A stretch of 62,182 nt of DNA from Bacteroidota bacterium. GTDB lineage: Bacteria > Bacteroidota > Bacteroidia > Chitinophagales > Chitinophagaceae. The position numbers and the translations under genes are program-made. The stretch covers positions 1-62,182 of the forward strand of contig CANHGW010000012.1 in assembly GCA_947460175.1 (NCBI GenBank), written 5' to 3'. Within the stretch, counting starts at the first letter, position 1, and every line of letters starts with the position of its first letter. This document shows, in pieces, positions 35,158-43,079 of this stretch. The notes beneath the pieces are model-generated. The model made no database searches. It saw only the letters and a program-made list of their open reading frames with translations, and had not been told where the DNA came from.

Positions 35158-37107
35158 TTACATTGCATCCACCCATGCACCATTCTCTTTAATCAAATTG
35201 ATTAACTCTTCTACTGCTACGTCACTATCAATATTTCGCTTCACAATTTCTTTATTTTTGTACAGTGTAATTTTTCCTACGCCACTTCCTACATACCCAA
35301 AGTCTGCATCTGCCATTTCGCCAGGACCATTTACGATACAACCCATGATGGCAATTTTCACACCTTTGAGATGATTGGTGACAGCACGTATTTTGGCAGT
35401 CGTTTCTTGCAAATCAAATAAGGTTCGCCCACAACTCGGACAGGAGATATATTCGGTTTTGGAAATACGTGTGCGTGTAGCTTGTAAAATACCAAACGAA
35501 ATTGAATTGAGCATTGATACTTGAGATTCTACTTCAGCTTCATTGACAACAGGTTGCCCAAATTGAAATCCAAAGCAAACGCCATTCAACCAACCTTCCA
35601 ATAATAATGAACCGGCTTCGACCGAATATTGAATAAGCGCTTTATCCATACTATCACTGCTATTGTCAGTGATGATAATCACTTGATTGGGAATTGAATT
35701 TTTCTTCAACTCGTAACATAAATTTCGAATGTCTTCAATGGCTTCTTGACGGGTGCTACTTAAACACAGAATCGCTGTTCGATCTTGTTTTAATTGTTCG
35801 AATATAGTTGTACGAACATTTTCAGCATATGCATTTGGATTCGCATCCATCATTACAAAATTTAATTTTTCATGATGCACATATTGTCCTTGTTCTATGT
35901 ATTGTAATATATCAAACAATGGATAACAATGAGGATTAGCACAATAGGGTAACCATTGCTGATAATACGTCAATACACCTATTGTACCTGGCAATGAGAA
36001 TCGAGGTACTTCATTGCAAAATACATAATCGGCTGCTTGATCACTGATACTCCATTTATCATCGGCTTCGTTGTAGGTATATCCAAACAATTCAAAATGT
36101 TTGGTCGAGAGGACAGGTATTTTAGAAGTATCTGCTATGACGTTAAATACAGATTTGAGATGGGAGATTTGAGATGGGAGATTTGAGATGGGAGATTTCT
36201 CTTGTTGGATTTTGACGGTGCTTTTTTGTTTTTCATTCTCAACTCTCCCATCTCTAATCTCATATCTTTCTAATATATTTCTACAAACTGACAACTCCAT
36301 TTCAGGCTCTTCGGTCAATGAAACTCGAATAGTATCACCAATCCCTTCGCTCAGCAAGGTACCAATTCCAATTGCACTTTTAATACGTCCATCTTCGCCA
36401 TCGCCCGCTTCTGTAACACCCAGATGCAATGGATAACATTCTCCAAATTCATCTTGCATATGTTTCACTAGCAATCGGTAAGCTTCTATCATCACTTTGG
36501 GATTACTACTTTTCATACTGAGTACAATTTGATGATAGTCATTATCTCGAGCTATTCTCAAAAACTCCATTGCACTTTCTACCATACCTATGGCTGTATC
36601 GCCATAGCGACTCATGATACGATCGCTGAGCGAACCATGATTCGTACCAATACGCATGGCAGTGCCATGTTCTTTACAAATCAATACCAAGGGTGTAAAT
36701 CGCTCTCTGATTCGATCTATTTCTTCAGCATATTCTTCGTCGGTATATTCAATTTGTTCAAATTTTTTCTTATCGACATAGTTGCCTGGATTCACTCGTA
36801 CCTTTTCTACGATTCGAGCCGCTATTTCAGCAGCATTGGGTGTAAAATGAATATCAGCAACAAGTGGTGTTGAATAACCTCTTTTGGTCAATTCATTTTT
36901 TATGTTCAATAAATTTTCAGCTTCTTTTTTACTTGGCGCCGTTATTCTTACAAGCTCGGCTCCAAATTCAATACAACGTATCGTTTGGTTGACAGTAGCT
37001 TCAGTATCCATAGTATCCGTTGTGGTCATGGTCTGAATACGCACTGGATGATTTCCTCCAATAATTAAATTGCCGATTTTTACTTCGCGTGTTTTGAGTC
37101 GTTGCAT
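35158..37107 (-). CDS. ispG: 4-hydroxy-3-methylbut-2-enyl diphosphate synthase, long form
   Basis: 649 residues from ATG 37107 (MQRLKTREVKIGNLIIGGNH). IspG (GcpE) performs the penultimate MEP-pathway step with a 4Fe-4S cluster. The TIM barrel (about 1-280) has RIQTMTTTDTMDTEATVNQT and KVRVNPGNYVDKKKF; the C-terminal cluster domain has YISCPSCGRTLFDL, AIMGCIVNGPGEMADADFGY. Between them lies the long insertion typical of the plant, Chlamydia and Bacteroidota form. A -7 element 4 bases upstream rules out the earlier ATG at 37125. A repeat-rich stretch (36152-36267) codes for ISNLPSQISHLKS-like residues inside the gene. Confidence 0.93.
   Translation of the reverse strand: MQRLKTREVKIGNLIIGGNHPVRIQTMTTTDTMDTEATVNQTIRCIEFGAELVRITAPSKKEAENLLNIKNELTKRGYSTPLVADIHFTPNAAEIAARIVEKVRVNPGNYVDKKKFEQIEYTDEEYAEEIDRIRERFTPLVLICKEHGTAMRIGTNHGSLSDRIMSRYGDTAIGMVESAMEFLRIARDNDYHQIVLSMKSSNPKVMIEAYRLLVKHMQDEFGECYPLHLGVTEAGDGEDGRIKSAIGIGTLLSEGIGDTIRVSLTEEPEMELSVCRNILERYEIRDGRVENEKQKSTVKIQQEKSPISNLPSQISHLKSVFNVIADTSKIPVLSTKHFELFGYTYNEADDKWSISDQAADYVFCNEVPRFSLPGTIGVLTYYQQWLPYCANPHCYPLFDILQYIEQGQYVHHEKLNFVMMDANPNAYAENVRTTIFEQLKQDRTAILCLSSTRQEAIEDIRNLCYELKKNSIPNQVIIITDNSSDSMDKALIQYSVEAGSLLLEGWLNGVCFGFQFGQPVVNEAEVESQVSMLNSISFGILQATRTRISKTEYISCPSCGRTLFDLQETTAKIRAVTNHLKGVKIAIMGCIVNGPGEMADADFGYVGSGVGKITLYKNKEIVKRNIDSDVAVEELINLIKENGAWVDAM
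36152..36267. repeat. In-frame repeat within ispG: three 14-bp direct units plus an inverted partner
   Basis: GATTTGAGATGGGA occurs three times in tandem at 36152-36193. An inverted copy of its core, TCTCCCATCTC, lies at 36244-36254 and continues as TAATCTCATATCT. On the coding (minus) strand this adds ISNLPSQISHLKS-type peptide and a polar linker without breaking the frame. The stretch lies between the TIM-barrel end (NILERYEIRDG) and the inserted domain (VFNVIADTSKIPV). Confidence 0.75.
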
Positions 37108-37111
37108 GCTA

Positions 37112-37119
37112 CAAAAATA
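37112..37119 (-). promoter_or_regulatory. ispG -7 element TATTTTTG
   Basis: An exact match on the minus strand with 4 bases (TAGC) to ATG 37107; the ATG at 37125 lies upstream of it and would not be transcribed. Confidence 0.55.
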
Positions 37120-37280
37120 GAACACTGATTTGAATGATTAACACAGAATTATTTTGTTGTTATTGTTTTAGAACACTGATTTAATAGATTAGATGGATTC
37201 AAACAGATTTATTGAATTATACGTTACTTTTATTTTAATACAATAGAACACGGATTGGATGGATAAGATGGATTCGCAAA
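37119..37280. repeat. Three copies of an intergenic GAACACxGATT repeat
   Basis: Copies start at 37119, 37170 and 37245. The second and third align well: GAACACTGATT-TAAT-AGATTAGATGGATTC and GAACACGGATTGGATGGATAAGATGGATTC. The first is shorter (GAACACTGATTTGAATGATT). The gap between ispG and batC (217 bp) is otherwise AT-rich and holds no ORF that I can support. Degenerate repeats of this kind are, as I recall, common between genes in Bacteroidota. Confidence 0.65.
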
Positions 37281-37324
37281 ACAATTTTGAATTGCTTTCA
37301 CATCAATAAATTTAACCAACTTCT

Positions 37325-38107
37325 TTACCAATCTTTATCAAGTTTTACGCGCACCCCTTTTCCTTTTTCCTTTTTCTCTTTCAATTTTTTTTCTTCTTGA
37401 TTTAGTGCGTTTAATAGCTGGTCGGCTTGTTCTTTGGTTAATTTGCTTGGTTGAGGTTGTGGCTTTTCCTTTTCTCCTTTATTGTCTTCGTTTTTCTGAT
37501 TCTCATCCTTTTTATCTTCCTTTTCTTTGTCCTGCTTGTCTTGTTGATCTTTATTTTTGTCCTGCTGATCCTTATCTTTCTTGTCTTTATTTTCCTGGTC
37601 TTTTTTCTGTTGATCTTTTTGATCCTGCTTGTTTTTGTCCTTATCCTTATTCTCTTTATTATCCTTATTGTCTTTCTGTTGGTCTTCTTTCTTTTTCATT
37701 GCTTGTGCATAAGCCAAGTTGTATTTTGCGTCTTGCGAAGCAGGATTTTGCTTCAGGGCTTGCTTGTAATATTGAATTGCTTCATCCCATTTTTTTTGTT
37801 CCATATAGGTATTGCCCATATTGTAGTTGGATGCTGATTTCAATGAAGCATCTTTCGTATTACGAGCAACAGTTTCATATTGCTTGGCCGCTTTTTCAAA
37901 TTCTTTTTGCTGATACAATGCATTTCCTAAATTATACTGAGCTTCTTTGTTTTTCTTTTCATCCAATGCCTTTTGATAAAGGGATGCAGCTTCTTTATAT
38001 TGGCCTTTGGCGTATAATTTATTGCCCGCATATATGTTTTTATCGGCTTGTTGTGCTACACACCAATTCCCAAATAACAACATTGATATGAATAAAAATA
38101 TTCTCAT
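37325..38107 (-). CDS. batC: BatC-like TPR protein with a long charged low-complexity tail
   Basis: 260 residues with a signal peptide (MRIFLFISMLLFGNWCVA). About three TPR units follow (AGNKLYAKGQYKEAASLYQK, AQYNLGNALYQQKEFEKAAK, SNYNMGNTYMEQKKWDEAIQ), then roughly 70 residues of Lys, Asp, Gln, Glu and Asn repeats (about 145-220), then KLTKEQADQLLNALNQEEKK. Proteins of this shape next to a VWA protein are called BatC in the Bat aerotolerance operon. Its ATG overlaps the batB stop (ATGA), so the two are translationally coupled. The repeat tail is nearly all on one codon pattern and probably varies in length. Confidence 0.82.
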   Translation of the reverse strand: MRIFLFISMLLFGNWCVAQQADKNIYAGNKLYAKGQYKEAASLYQKALDEKKNKEAQYNLGNALYQQKEFEKAAKQYETVARNTKDASLKSASNYNMGNTYMEQKKWDEAIQYYKQALKQNPASQDAKYNLAYAQAMKKKEDQQKDNKDNKENKDKDKNKQDQKDQQKKDQENKDKKDKDQQDKNKDQQDKQDKEKEDKKDENQKNEDNKGEKEKPQPQPSKLTKEQADQLLNALNQEEKKLKEKKEKGKGVRVKLDKDW

Positions 38108-39105
38108 GCGTGCGCCACTTTTTTTCGTTCAGGGATAAAGGATTCGATGATTATTAAGAGAAGACTAATTGCTAAAAAATACTGATAATAACTATTGTAA
38201 TCTGTAAAAATGGTGTCCCCAAAATTTCGTTGTTCGGAGGTATTTATTTGAGTAGCAATGGCGTCCGCACATACTTCAGTATTATTAAGTCGTTGGTAAA
38301 TGCCTTGTCCATTTGAAGCAATAGATTGTAATTCTTGTTCATTTAATTTGGAAATAATTTCTACTCCATTTTCATCCAATTTATGTTGCCCGGTTTCATC
38401 ATCTACTATCGGAGATCCATCGGGTGAGCCTATACCTACGGTATTAATCATAATACCTTCTTCAACAGCTTGTTTTACTTCCTTCATGGCTTCTTCATCA
38501 TGGTCTTCTCCATCACTTATAAGTATGATGCTTTTATATTTTGTTTCTTTGGTATTGAATGATTGCCTTGCCATGCTAATCGCTTCTCCTATGACCGTAC
38601 CTTGTGTAGGTACCATGTCGGAATTGGCAGCCGAAAGATTCATTTTAAGTGCCGAAAAATCAATGGTGAGAGGTACAGATACATAGGCCCTACCAGCAAA
38701 AACAATTAAGCCCACTCGATCATTCCCTAGTTTATCTAACAGTTTATTGATGAGTTGTTTGGCCTTTTCCATTCGATTGGGCGATATGTCTTTAGCCAAC
38801 ATACTTTTACTTACATCCAATGCTATCATTACATCGATTCCCTTTCGTTCTATTTTTTCTGATCGACTTCCAGCCTGAAGATTGGCTAAACCAATCACAC
38901 CAGTAAACAACGCCATGGCGATCAAAGCAAATCGTAACCATTGCCGTGATTCGCTATAGGTTGGCATCATAGCAGAAACCAAGCCTTTGTCGCCTATCGT
39001 TGCAAGTTGCTTTTTTCGCTTATTGATACGAAAAACAAAAAGCCCTGCTACTAAAACCACAGATAGTAAAAACCATAAATACTCCGTATGCTGAAATCGC
39101 AACAT
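38104..39105 (-). CDS. batB: BatB-like von Willebrand factor A membrane protein
   Basis: 333 residues from ATG 39105 (MLRFQHTEYLWFLLSVVLVA). Two N-terminal helices (about 8-24 and 55-75), a VWA domain, and a last helix near the C-terminus (YYQYFLAISLLLIIIESFIP). The MIDAS motif is intact: DVSKS in DVMIALDVSKSMLAKDI, Thr in the TQGTVIGEAI segment and the Asp in LISDGEDHD. Bat proteins are linked to envelope stress and aerotolerance. A -7 element 4 bases upstream makes the earlier start at 39126 unlikely. batC follows with a 4-bp overlap; batA/moxR are not in the window. Confidence 0.9.
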   Translation of the reverse strand: MLRFQHTEYLWFLLSVVLVAGLFVFRINKRKKQLATIGDKGLVSAMMPTYSESRQWLRFALIAMALFTGVIGLANLQAGSRSEKIERKGIDVMIALDVSKSMLAKDISPNRMEKAKQLINKLLDKLGNDRVGLIVFAGRAYVSVPLTIDFSALKMNLSAANSDMVPTQGTVIGEAISMARQSFNTKETKYKSIILISDGEDHDEEAMKEVKQAVEEGIMINTVGIGSPDGSPIVDDETGQHKLDENGVEIISKLNEQELQSIASNGQGIYQRLNNTEVCADAIATQINTSEQRNFGDTIFTDYNSYYQYFLAISLLLIIIESFIPERKKVAHA

Positions 39106-39109
39106 GGGG

Positions 39110-39117
39110 CAAAAATA
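39110..39117 (-). promoter_or_regulatory. batB-batC -7 element TATTTTTG
   Basis: An exact match with 4 bases (CCCC) to ATG 39105; it decides the batB start. Confidence 0.55.
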
Positions 39118-39246
39118 ATAGTACAATACTGACCAAGCGCTTGTTTAGGGAAGATTTAACGAATTGAAGAGAGATCAAAATATAGCCTATAAGAAATTCG
39201 TATTGATTTTTACAAATCAAATTTGGTGAGAAATCTATTTTAAGTG

Positions 39247-39254
39247 TATTTTTG
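39247..39254 (+). promoter_or_regulatory. iscU -7 element TATTTTTG
   Basis: An exact match 15 bases before ATG 39270. It overlaps the alternative TTG start at 39252, ruling that start out. Confidence 0.5.
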
Positions 39255-39269
39255 GCAAAACATCAAGTC

Positions 39270-39689
39270 ATGGCATATTCAGAAAAAGTAATTGAACATT
39301 ATAATAACCCTCTCAATGTAGGTACGTTGGACAAAAGCAAAAACAACGTTGGAACCGGACTCGTTGGCGCTCCAGAATGTGGTGATGTAATGCGTCTACA
39401 AATTGAAGTGGATGATGCTACAGGCATTATCAAAGATGCTAAATTCAAAACCTTTGGTTGTGGATCTGCAATTGCTTCATCAAGTGTAGCTACAGAATGG
39501 TTAAAAGGTAAAAGCATTGATGATGCTGTTAAAATTGACAATATGGATATAGTAGAAGAATTGAATCTTCCTCCAGTAAAAATCCACTGTTCGGTATTAG
39601 CAGAAGATGCTATCAAAGCAGCTATCAATGATTATCGTGTAAAAAATGGTATGGCTGCTTTAGAACTCGAAGATAAAATAGTTCATTAA
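39270..39689 (+). CDS. iscU: Iron-sulfur cluster scaffold protein IscU
   Basis: 139 residues from ATG 39270 (MAYSEKVIEHYNNPLNVGTL), aligning with IscU from its first residue. The cluster ligands are Cys37 (GAPECGDVM, with Asp39), Cys64 (FGCGSAIASS) and Cys107 (VKIHCSVLAED, next to His106). The chaperone-binding LPPVK is present in NLPPVKIHC. It assembles 2Fe-2S and 4Fe-4S clusters using sulfur from IscS, whose gene is not in this window. A terminator follows, so the IscA-type gene is transcribed separately. Confidence 0.95.
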   Translation: MAYSEKVIEHYNNPLNVGTLDKSKNNVGTGLVGAPECGDVMRLQIEVDDATGIIKDAKFKTFGCGSAIASSSVATEWLKGKSIDDAVKIDNMDIVEELNLPPVKIHCSVLAEDAIKAAINDYRVKNGMAALELEDKIVH

Positions 39690-39710
39690 TAAATCATAAA
39701 ATAGTATAAC

Positions 39711-39741
39711 AAAAAGGCAAGTCTAGAACTTGTCTTTTTTT
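39711..39741 (+). terminator. Rho-independent terminator after iscU
   Basis: Stem AAAAAGGCAAGT (39711-39722) with ACTTGTCTTTTT (39728-39739, one G-U pair), loop CTAGA, followed by more T. It lies 22 bp past the iscU stop. Confidence 0.8.
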
Positions 39742-39834
39742 ATTTCAGGATAGTCATTTTCATATATGTCTTAACTAGAATTTATACACGAAGTGCTACT
39801 TATGTCTTAAATTTGCGATAGAAACAATTGTGAA

Positions 39835-40182
39835 ATGGAAACAGCATTAGAAAATAGTATTTATATCAGCGACAAAGCAAAAGATAAAGTTCTACAACTT
39901 TTCAATGAAGCTGGCTTAGATGATTCTCATTTTGTGCGAGTAAGTGTTGTAGGTGGTGGTTGTAGCGGATTAAGTTACAAATTAGATTTTGATAATGAAA
40001 TCAAACCAATGGATCAAGTATTTGAAGATAAGGGTATTAAAATAGTAACCGACCTTAAAAGTTTTCTTTATCTTGTAAATACCGAATTAGATTTTAGTGA
40101 CGGCTTAAACGGTAAAGGATTTAATTTTGTAAATCCAAATGCTAGCAGAAGTTGTGGTTGTGGCGAAAGTTTCGCGGTATAA
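39835..40182 (+). CDS. IscA/HesB-type A-type iron-sulfur carrier
   Basis: 115 residues. The three cluster-binding cysteines are in place: Cys43 (VVGGGCSGLSYKLDF), Cys107 and Cys109 (ASRSCGCGESF). The protein carries Fe-S clusters or iron to apoproteins. A TAAATTTG -7 element near 39808 fits a promoter of its own. A membrane PH-domain gene begins 10 bp after the stop and is probably in the same unit. Confidence 0.94.
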   Translation: METALENSIYISDKAKDKVLQLFNEAGLDDSHFVRVSVVGGGCSGLSYKLDFDNEIKPMDQVFEDKGIKIVTDLKSFLYLVNTELDFSDGLNGKGFNFVNPNASRSCGCGESFAV

Positions 40183-40192
40183 CATAGATTTT

Positions 40193-40672
40193 ATGTTTAA
40201 AGCATCTTTAGACAAAATGGCTCAGGTGATTCCTGCCTTAATGGTATTGTTAAGCTTCGGCATGTTGACATTACCCTACTTTACCGACGATAAGACTTTT
40301 GAACTCATAACCATTTTTCCAACTTTACTTATTCTTGTAATTGTTTTCATTAGTTATTTATATTCTCCACAAGGCTATGAAATCAATCTTGATTCCATTG
40401 CAGTTGTTCGCAAGATGGGGAAGTTTTTTATTTCACGGAAAGACATTGCAAGTATTCGTCCCTTATCTGAATCCGAACTTGGAGGTGTATGGCGTATGGC
40501 TGGCAATGGAGGTGTGTTTGGTTATACAGGTTGGTTTAGCTCGGGCAAAATAGGTAAAATGCGATGGTTTGTAACCCAACGAAAAAATTACATTTTGATA
40601 GAATTAAATTCTGGTAAAAAAATCCTCTTGAGTCCCGATGATGTAAGTGGATTTATGGAAAGCATGAAATAG
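40193..40672 (+). CDS. Membrane-anchored bacterial PH-domain protein
   Basis: 159 residues from ATG 40193 (MFKASLDKMAQVIPALMVLL). Two closely spaced hydrophobic helices (about 10-29 and 38-58) precede a PH-like beta domain: YSPQGYEINLDSIAVVRKMG, ISRKDIASIRPLSESELGGV, WFSSGKIGKMRWFVTQRKNY and SGKKILLSPDDVSGFMESMK. This matches the bPH_5-type family, whose role is unknown. A longer ORF from 40139 overlaps the IscA-type gene and has no support. Confidence 0.75.
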   Translation: MFKASLDKMAQVIPALMVLLSFGMLTLPYFTDDKTFELITIFPTLLILVIVFISYLYSPQGYEINLDSIAVVRKMGKFFISRKDIASIRPLSESELGGVWRMAGNGGVFGYTGWFSSGKIGKMRWFVTQRKNYILIELNSGKKILLSPDDVSGFMESMK

Positions 40673-40694
40673 TCTGCCTATTTATCAATTATGA

Positions 40695-40874
40695 TTATGC
40701 ATTTGATTCAGTCTTTTTCTTATCTGTCATTGCATAATAAGCAAAAACGGCTCCCAATAACAATGATATGATGAAACCAACATTCTAATATTTGTATTGC
40801 TGTAATTTTAGCAATGCCGACATAAAGCCAATAGCATAAGCTATTACAAGAAAACTATTTTTGTACTTTCTCAA
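40695..40874 (-). pseudogene. Remnant of a two-helix small membrane protein with an internal TAG
   Basis: On the minus strand a frame from TTG 40874 reads LRKYKNSFLVIAYAIGFMSA, LLKLQQYKY, then TAG (40785-40787), and continues in the same frame with NVGFIISLLLGAVFAYYAMT and DKKKTESNA before TAA 40695-40697. Two membrane helices flank the stop, and a Trp (TGG) codon at that place would give a normal 59-residue protein. There is no ATG. I read it as a decayed gene, though an assembly error at one base is possible. Confidence 0.5.
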
Positions 40875-40897
40875 AAATTAAAATTTAATTTATTTCA

Positions 40898-40920
40898 ATT
40901 ACGCATTTCTAATGCGTAAT
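40898..40920. repeat. Perfect 10-bp inverted repeat in the 40.7-41.2 kb gap
   Basis: ATTACGCATT (40898-40907), loop TCT, AATGCGTAAT (40911-40920). There is no T-run on either side, so it is not a typical terminator. The same AATGCGT recurs at 41051-41057 and could pair with ACGCATT instead, closing a region of about 155 bases. The rest of the 535-bp gap holds the pseudogene, a small hairpin near 41025-41041 and the terminator at 41081-41109. Confidence 0.5.
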
Positions 40921-41080
40921 CTGGTTTTAATGTATACAAATCTATTTCAAACATTTCATTGTCCCAAAAAAACTAATCACAAGATAAAAAGTAATAAGTA
41001 CACTCACGTTTTTCAATTTAAGTTCGTCTATAAAATAGACGCAAGCCATAATGCGTTCTCCCCAATCCGTTTTGTAATTA

Positions 41081-41109
41081 AAAAGCGAGCTTATTTTAAG
41101 CTCGCTTTT
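41081..41109. terminator. Strong bidirectional terminator hairpin
   Basis: Perfect 13-bp stem AAAAGCGAGCTTA (41081-41093) / TAAGCTCGCTTTT (41097-41109) with a 3-base loop. No annotated gene ends just before it on the plus strand, so it may end an uncharacterised transcript from a TATTTTTG at 40856-40863. Confidence 0.75.
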
Positions 41110-41196
41110 GTAGTATTTTATACCTATTCAAGACGTTAATTTTCCTTTATGTTTTGTGTATTTATAAACCCAAATTCAATATTGAAGTATTTTATT

Positions 41197-41204
41197 TATA
41201 TTTG
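41197..41204 (+). promoter_or_regulatory. -7 element TATATTTG of the nucleotidyltransferase pair
   Basis: An exact match with 4 bases (AGGT) to ATG 41209, predicting a leaderless mRNA for the two-gene module. Confidence 0.5.
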
Positions 41205-41208
41205 AGGT

Positions 41209-41391
41209 ATGGAAAAAGTAGTTAAAATCGTTCATCTTAAAGATAAACAATCTGACTATAGTTATTGGCAAACAAAAAGCTTTGCAAAACGATTGGAGGC
41301 TATTGAAATACTTCGTTCACAATATATTAAATTTATAAAAGATGTTCAGCCAAGACTTCAAAGAGTTTGTAGAGTTATTAATCAAGCATGA
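41209..41391 (+). CDS. Small partner protein of the nucleotidyltransferase module
   Basis: 60 residues (MEKVVKIVHLKDKQSDYSYW ... DVQPRLQRVCRVINQA). The central SDYSYWQTKSFAKRLEAIEI and the end QPRLQRVCRVI recur, as I recall, in small Bacteroidota proteins placed just before nucleotidyltransferase genes. Its last 50 bp overlap the next gene in another frame, so the conserved ends of both proteins share the same DNA. The layout suggests a toxin-antitoxin type pair with this as the antitoxin or regulator (inference). Confidence 0.72.
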   Translation: MEKVVKIVHLKDKQSDYSYWQTKSFAKRLEAIEILRSQYIKFIKDVQPRLQRVCRVINQA

Positions 41392-41779
41392 AGCTGAATA
41401 TTTAATCGTAGGCGGTTATGCTGTAGGCATTCATGGTCATCCTCGATATACAGGAGATTTAGATATATGGTTGAATTCTACTGAAAAAAATGCAAAAAAA
41501 ATATTGGATTGTGTAAATGAATTTGGTTTTGGGTCTTTTAATTTAACTATTGGGGATTTCACCAAAGAAGGAAATGTAATACAACTTGGCTATCCTCCAT
41601 TAAGAATAGATTTATTAACAGAAATTGATGGTGTTTCTTTTGAAGAATGTTTTAAAAATAAAAAAGTAGTTGAATTAGAAGGTTTAAACGTGTTTTTTAT
41701 AGGGTATCAAGACTTGCTAAAAAATAAAAAAGAGTCTGGACGACTTAAGGATATGGATGATATTGATAATTTAAAATAA
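41342..41779 (+). CDS. Nucleotidyltransferase-fold protein (AbiEii/MenT-like or DUF6036-type)
   Basis: 145 residues. The nucleotidyltransferase signature is YLIVGGYAVGIHGHPRYTGD then LDIWLN: GG-(x)n-DLD with the two metal-binding Asp residues, followed by a third Asp in PPLRIDLLTEIDG. The end (FFIGYQDLLKNKKESGRLKD) is the usual helix of minimal nucleotidyltransferases. It starts inside the small upstream gene (50-bp, +1-frame overlap), so translation is coupled. Such pairs often act as type II or IV toxin-antitoxin systems that modify tRNA. Whether this one is toxic is not shown. Confidence 0.83.
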   Translation: MFSQDFKEFVELLIKHEAEYLIVGGYAVGIHGHPRYTGDLDIWLNSTEKNAKKILDCVNEFGFGSFNLTIGDFTKEGNVIQLGYPPLRIDLLTEIDGVSFEECFKNKKVVELEGLNVFFIGYQDLLKNKKESGRLKDMDDIDNLK

Positions 41780-41804
41780 TAACATTCCTATAATTGGTTC
41801 TATT

Positions 41805-41835
41805 AAAAAGAGTCTCCTTCTAGAGACTCTTTTTT
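41805..41835. terminator. Bidirectional terminator between the nucleotidyltransferase gene and kbl
   Basis: Perfect 12-bp stem AAAAAGAGTCTC (41805-41816) / GAGACTCTTTTT (41823-41834), loop CTTCTA, with T-runs on both strands. It serves both convergent genes. Confidence 0.85.
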
Positions 41836-41851
41836 ACTTGAATAATTTTTA

Positions 41852-43039
41852 TTATTTAATCACACCCAACTCTTTACCGACTTTGGTAAAGGCAGCAATG
41901 GCTTTGTCTATATCTTCACGCGAATGGCCTGCACTGATTTGTACACGTATACGCGCATTGCCTTTGGCAACGACAGGGAAAAAGAATCCGACTACATATA
42001 TACCCTCTTCGAGCATACGTGCTGCCATCTTTTGAGCCAATACAGCATCGTACAACATGATAGGAACAATAGGATGTACACCAGGCTTGATGTCAAATCC
42101 TGCTTCTGTAATTTTTTCTCGGAAATACTTCGTGTTTGTTTCTAATGTATCGCGCAACTCGGTTGTTTCGCTCAGCATATCCAATATAGCGATGGAGGCA
42201 CCTACTATACTTGGTGCTAAGGTATTGGAAAATAAATAAGGTCTGCTTTTTTGGCGAAGCATGTCAATCACTTCTTTGCTACCAGAAGTAAAACCACCAT
42301 TGGCACCGCCTAATGCTTTCCCTAATGTACCTGTAATGATATCAATTTTTCCCATTACACCACAATGTTCGTGTACACCTCTACCCGTCTTTCCCATAAA
42401 TCCACTCGAGTGACATTCGTCTATCATGATAATTGCATCATACTTTTCGGCCAATGCCACTATTTTATCCAATTGTGCTATAGTGCCATCCATACTAAAT
42501 ACACTATCGGTGGCTATCATACGACTACGGCAATGTTTAGTTGCTATTAATTTTTCTTCCAACTCAGCCATATCGTTGTGTTTGTATCGATGTCGCTCTG
42601 CCTTGCACAATCGTACCCCATCAATGATGGAAGCGTGATTCAATTCGTCAGAGATGATGGCATCTTGCTCGTTCAATAATGGTTCAAATAATCCTCCATT
42701 GGCATCAAAAGCTGCACAATACAAAATGGTATCTTCTGTACCTAAAAACTGAGAAATTTTAGCTTCCAATTCTTTATGTATATCCTGTGTACCGCATATA
42801 AATCGTACACTACTTAATCCATATCCACGTTTTTCGATGGCGGCATGTGCTGCCTCGATTGTTTTTGGATGTGATGAAAGACCGAGATAGTTATTTGCAC
42901 AAAAGTTCAACACTTCCTTACCATTGGCTACGATATGTGATGCTTGTTCGCTTTGGATAATACGTTCTTGTTTGAATAAGCCCGCTTCTTTTATTTCATT
43001 GACTTCGGCACCGATTCGATCGATTAGTTTTTGATTCAT
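41852..43039 (-). CDS. kbl: Glycine C-acetyltransferase (2-amino-3-ketobutyrate CoA ligase)
   Basis: 395 residues from ATG 43039 ([20 protein letters not shown]), the standard length. It is a PLP enzyme of the alpha-oxoamine synthase family that cleaves 2-amino-3-ketobutyrate with CoA to glycine and acetyl-CoA in threonine breakdown. Blocks: [100 protein letters not shown] (PLP lysine in GTLGKALGG) and [10 protein letters not shown]. The upstream start at 43108 overlaps the WYL gene and lacks support. Threonine dehydrogenase is not in the window. Confidence 0.94.
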   Translation of the reverse strand: MNQKLIDRIGAEVNEIKEAGLFKQERIIQSEQASHIVANGKEVLNFCANNYLGLSSHPKTIEAAHAAIEKRGYGLSSVRFICGTQDIHKELEAKISQFLGTEDTILYCAAFDANGGLFEPLLNEQDAIISDELNHASIIDGVRLCKAERHRYKHNDMAELEEKLIATKHCRSRMIATDSVFSMDGTIAQLDKIVALAEKYDAIIMIDECHSSGFMGKTGRGVHEHCGVMGKIDIITGTLGKALGGANGGFTSGSKEVIDMLRQKSRPYLFSNTLAPSIVGASIAILDMLSETTELRDTLETNTKYFREKITEAGFDIKPGVHPIVPIMLYDAVLAQKMAARMLEEGIYVVGFFFPVVAKGNARIRVQISAGHSREDIDKAIAAFTKVGKELGVIK

Positions 43040-43079
43040 ATACGTTTTATTAGGGTGTAAATTTAGGCATGAATTTGAT

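Noticed and set aside
36188-36436. 82-residue plus-strand frame inside ispG
   Set aside because: It is antisense to the ispG repeat region and has no supported start or domain.
37451-37837. 128-residue very hydrophobic plus-strand frame that looks like a membrane protein
   Set aside because: Same cause: antisense reading of Lys/Asp/Gln codons gives Phe/Leu/Ile. No start context or homology features.
37405-38091. 228-residue frame opposite batC
   Set aside because: It is the antisense of the charged low-complexity BatC tail, so its Leu/Phe/Cys-rich translation is a composition artefact.
40912-41139. 75-residue plus-strand reading frame
   Set aside because: It runs through a 13-bp terminator hairpin and a palindrome, has no family features and no start context; better explained as non-coding.
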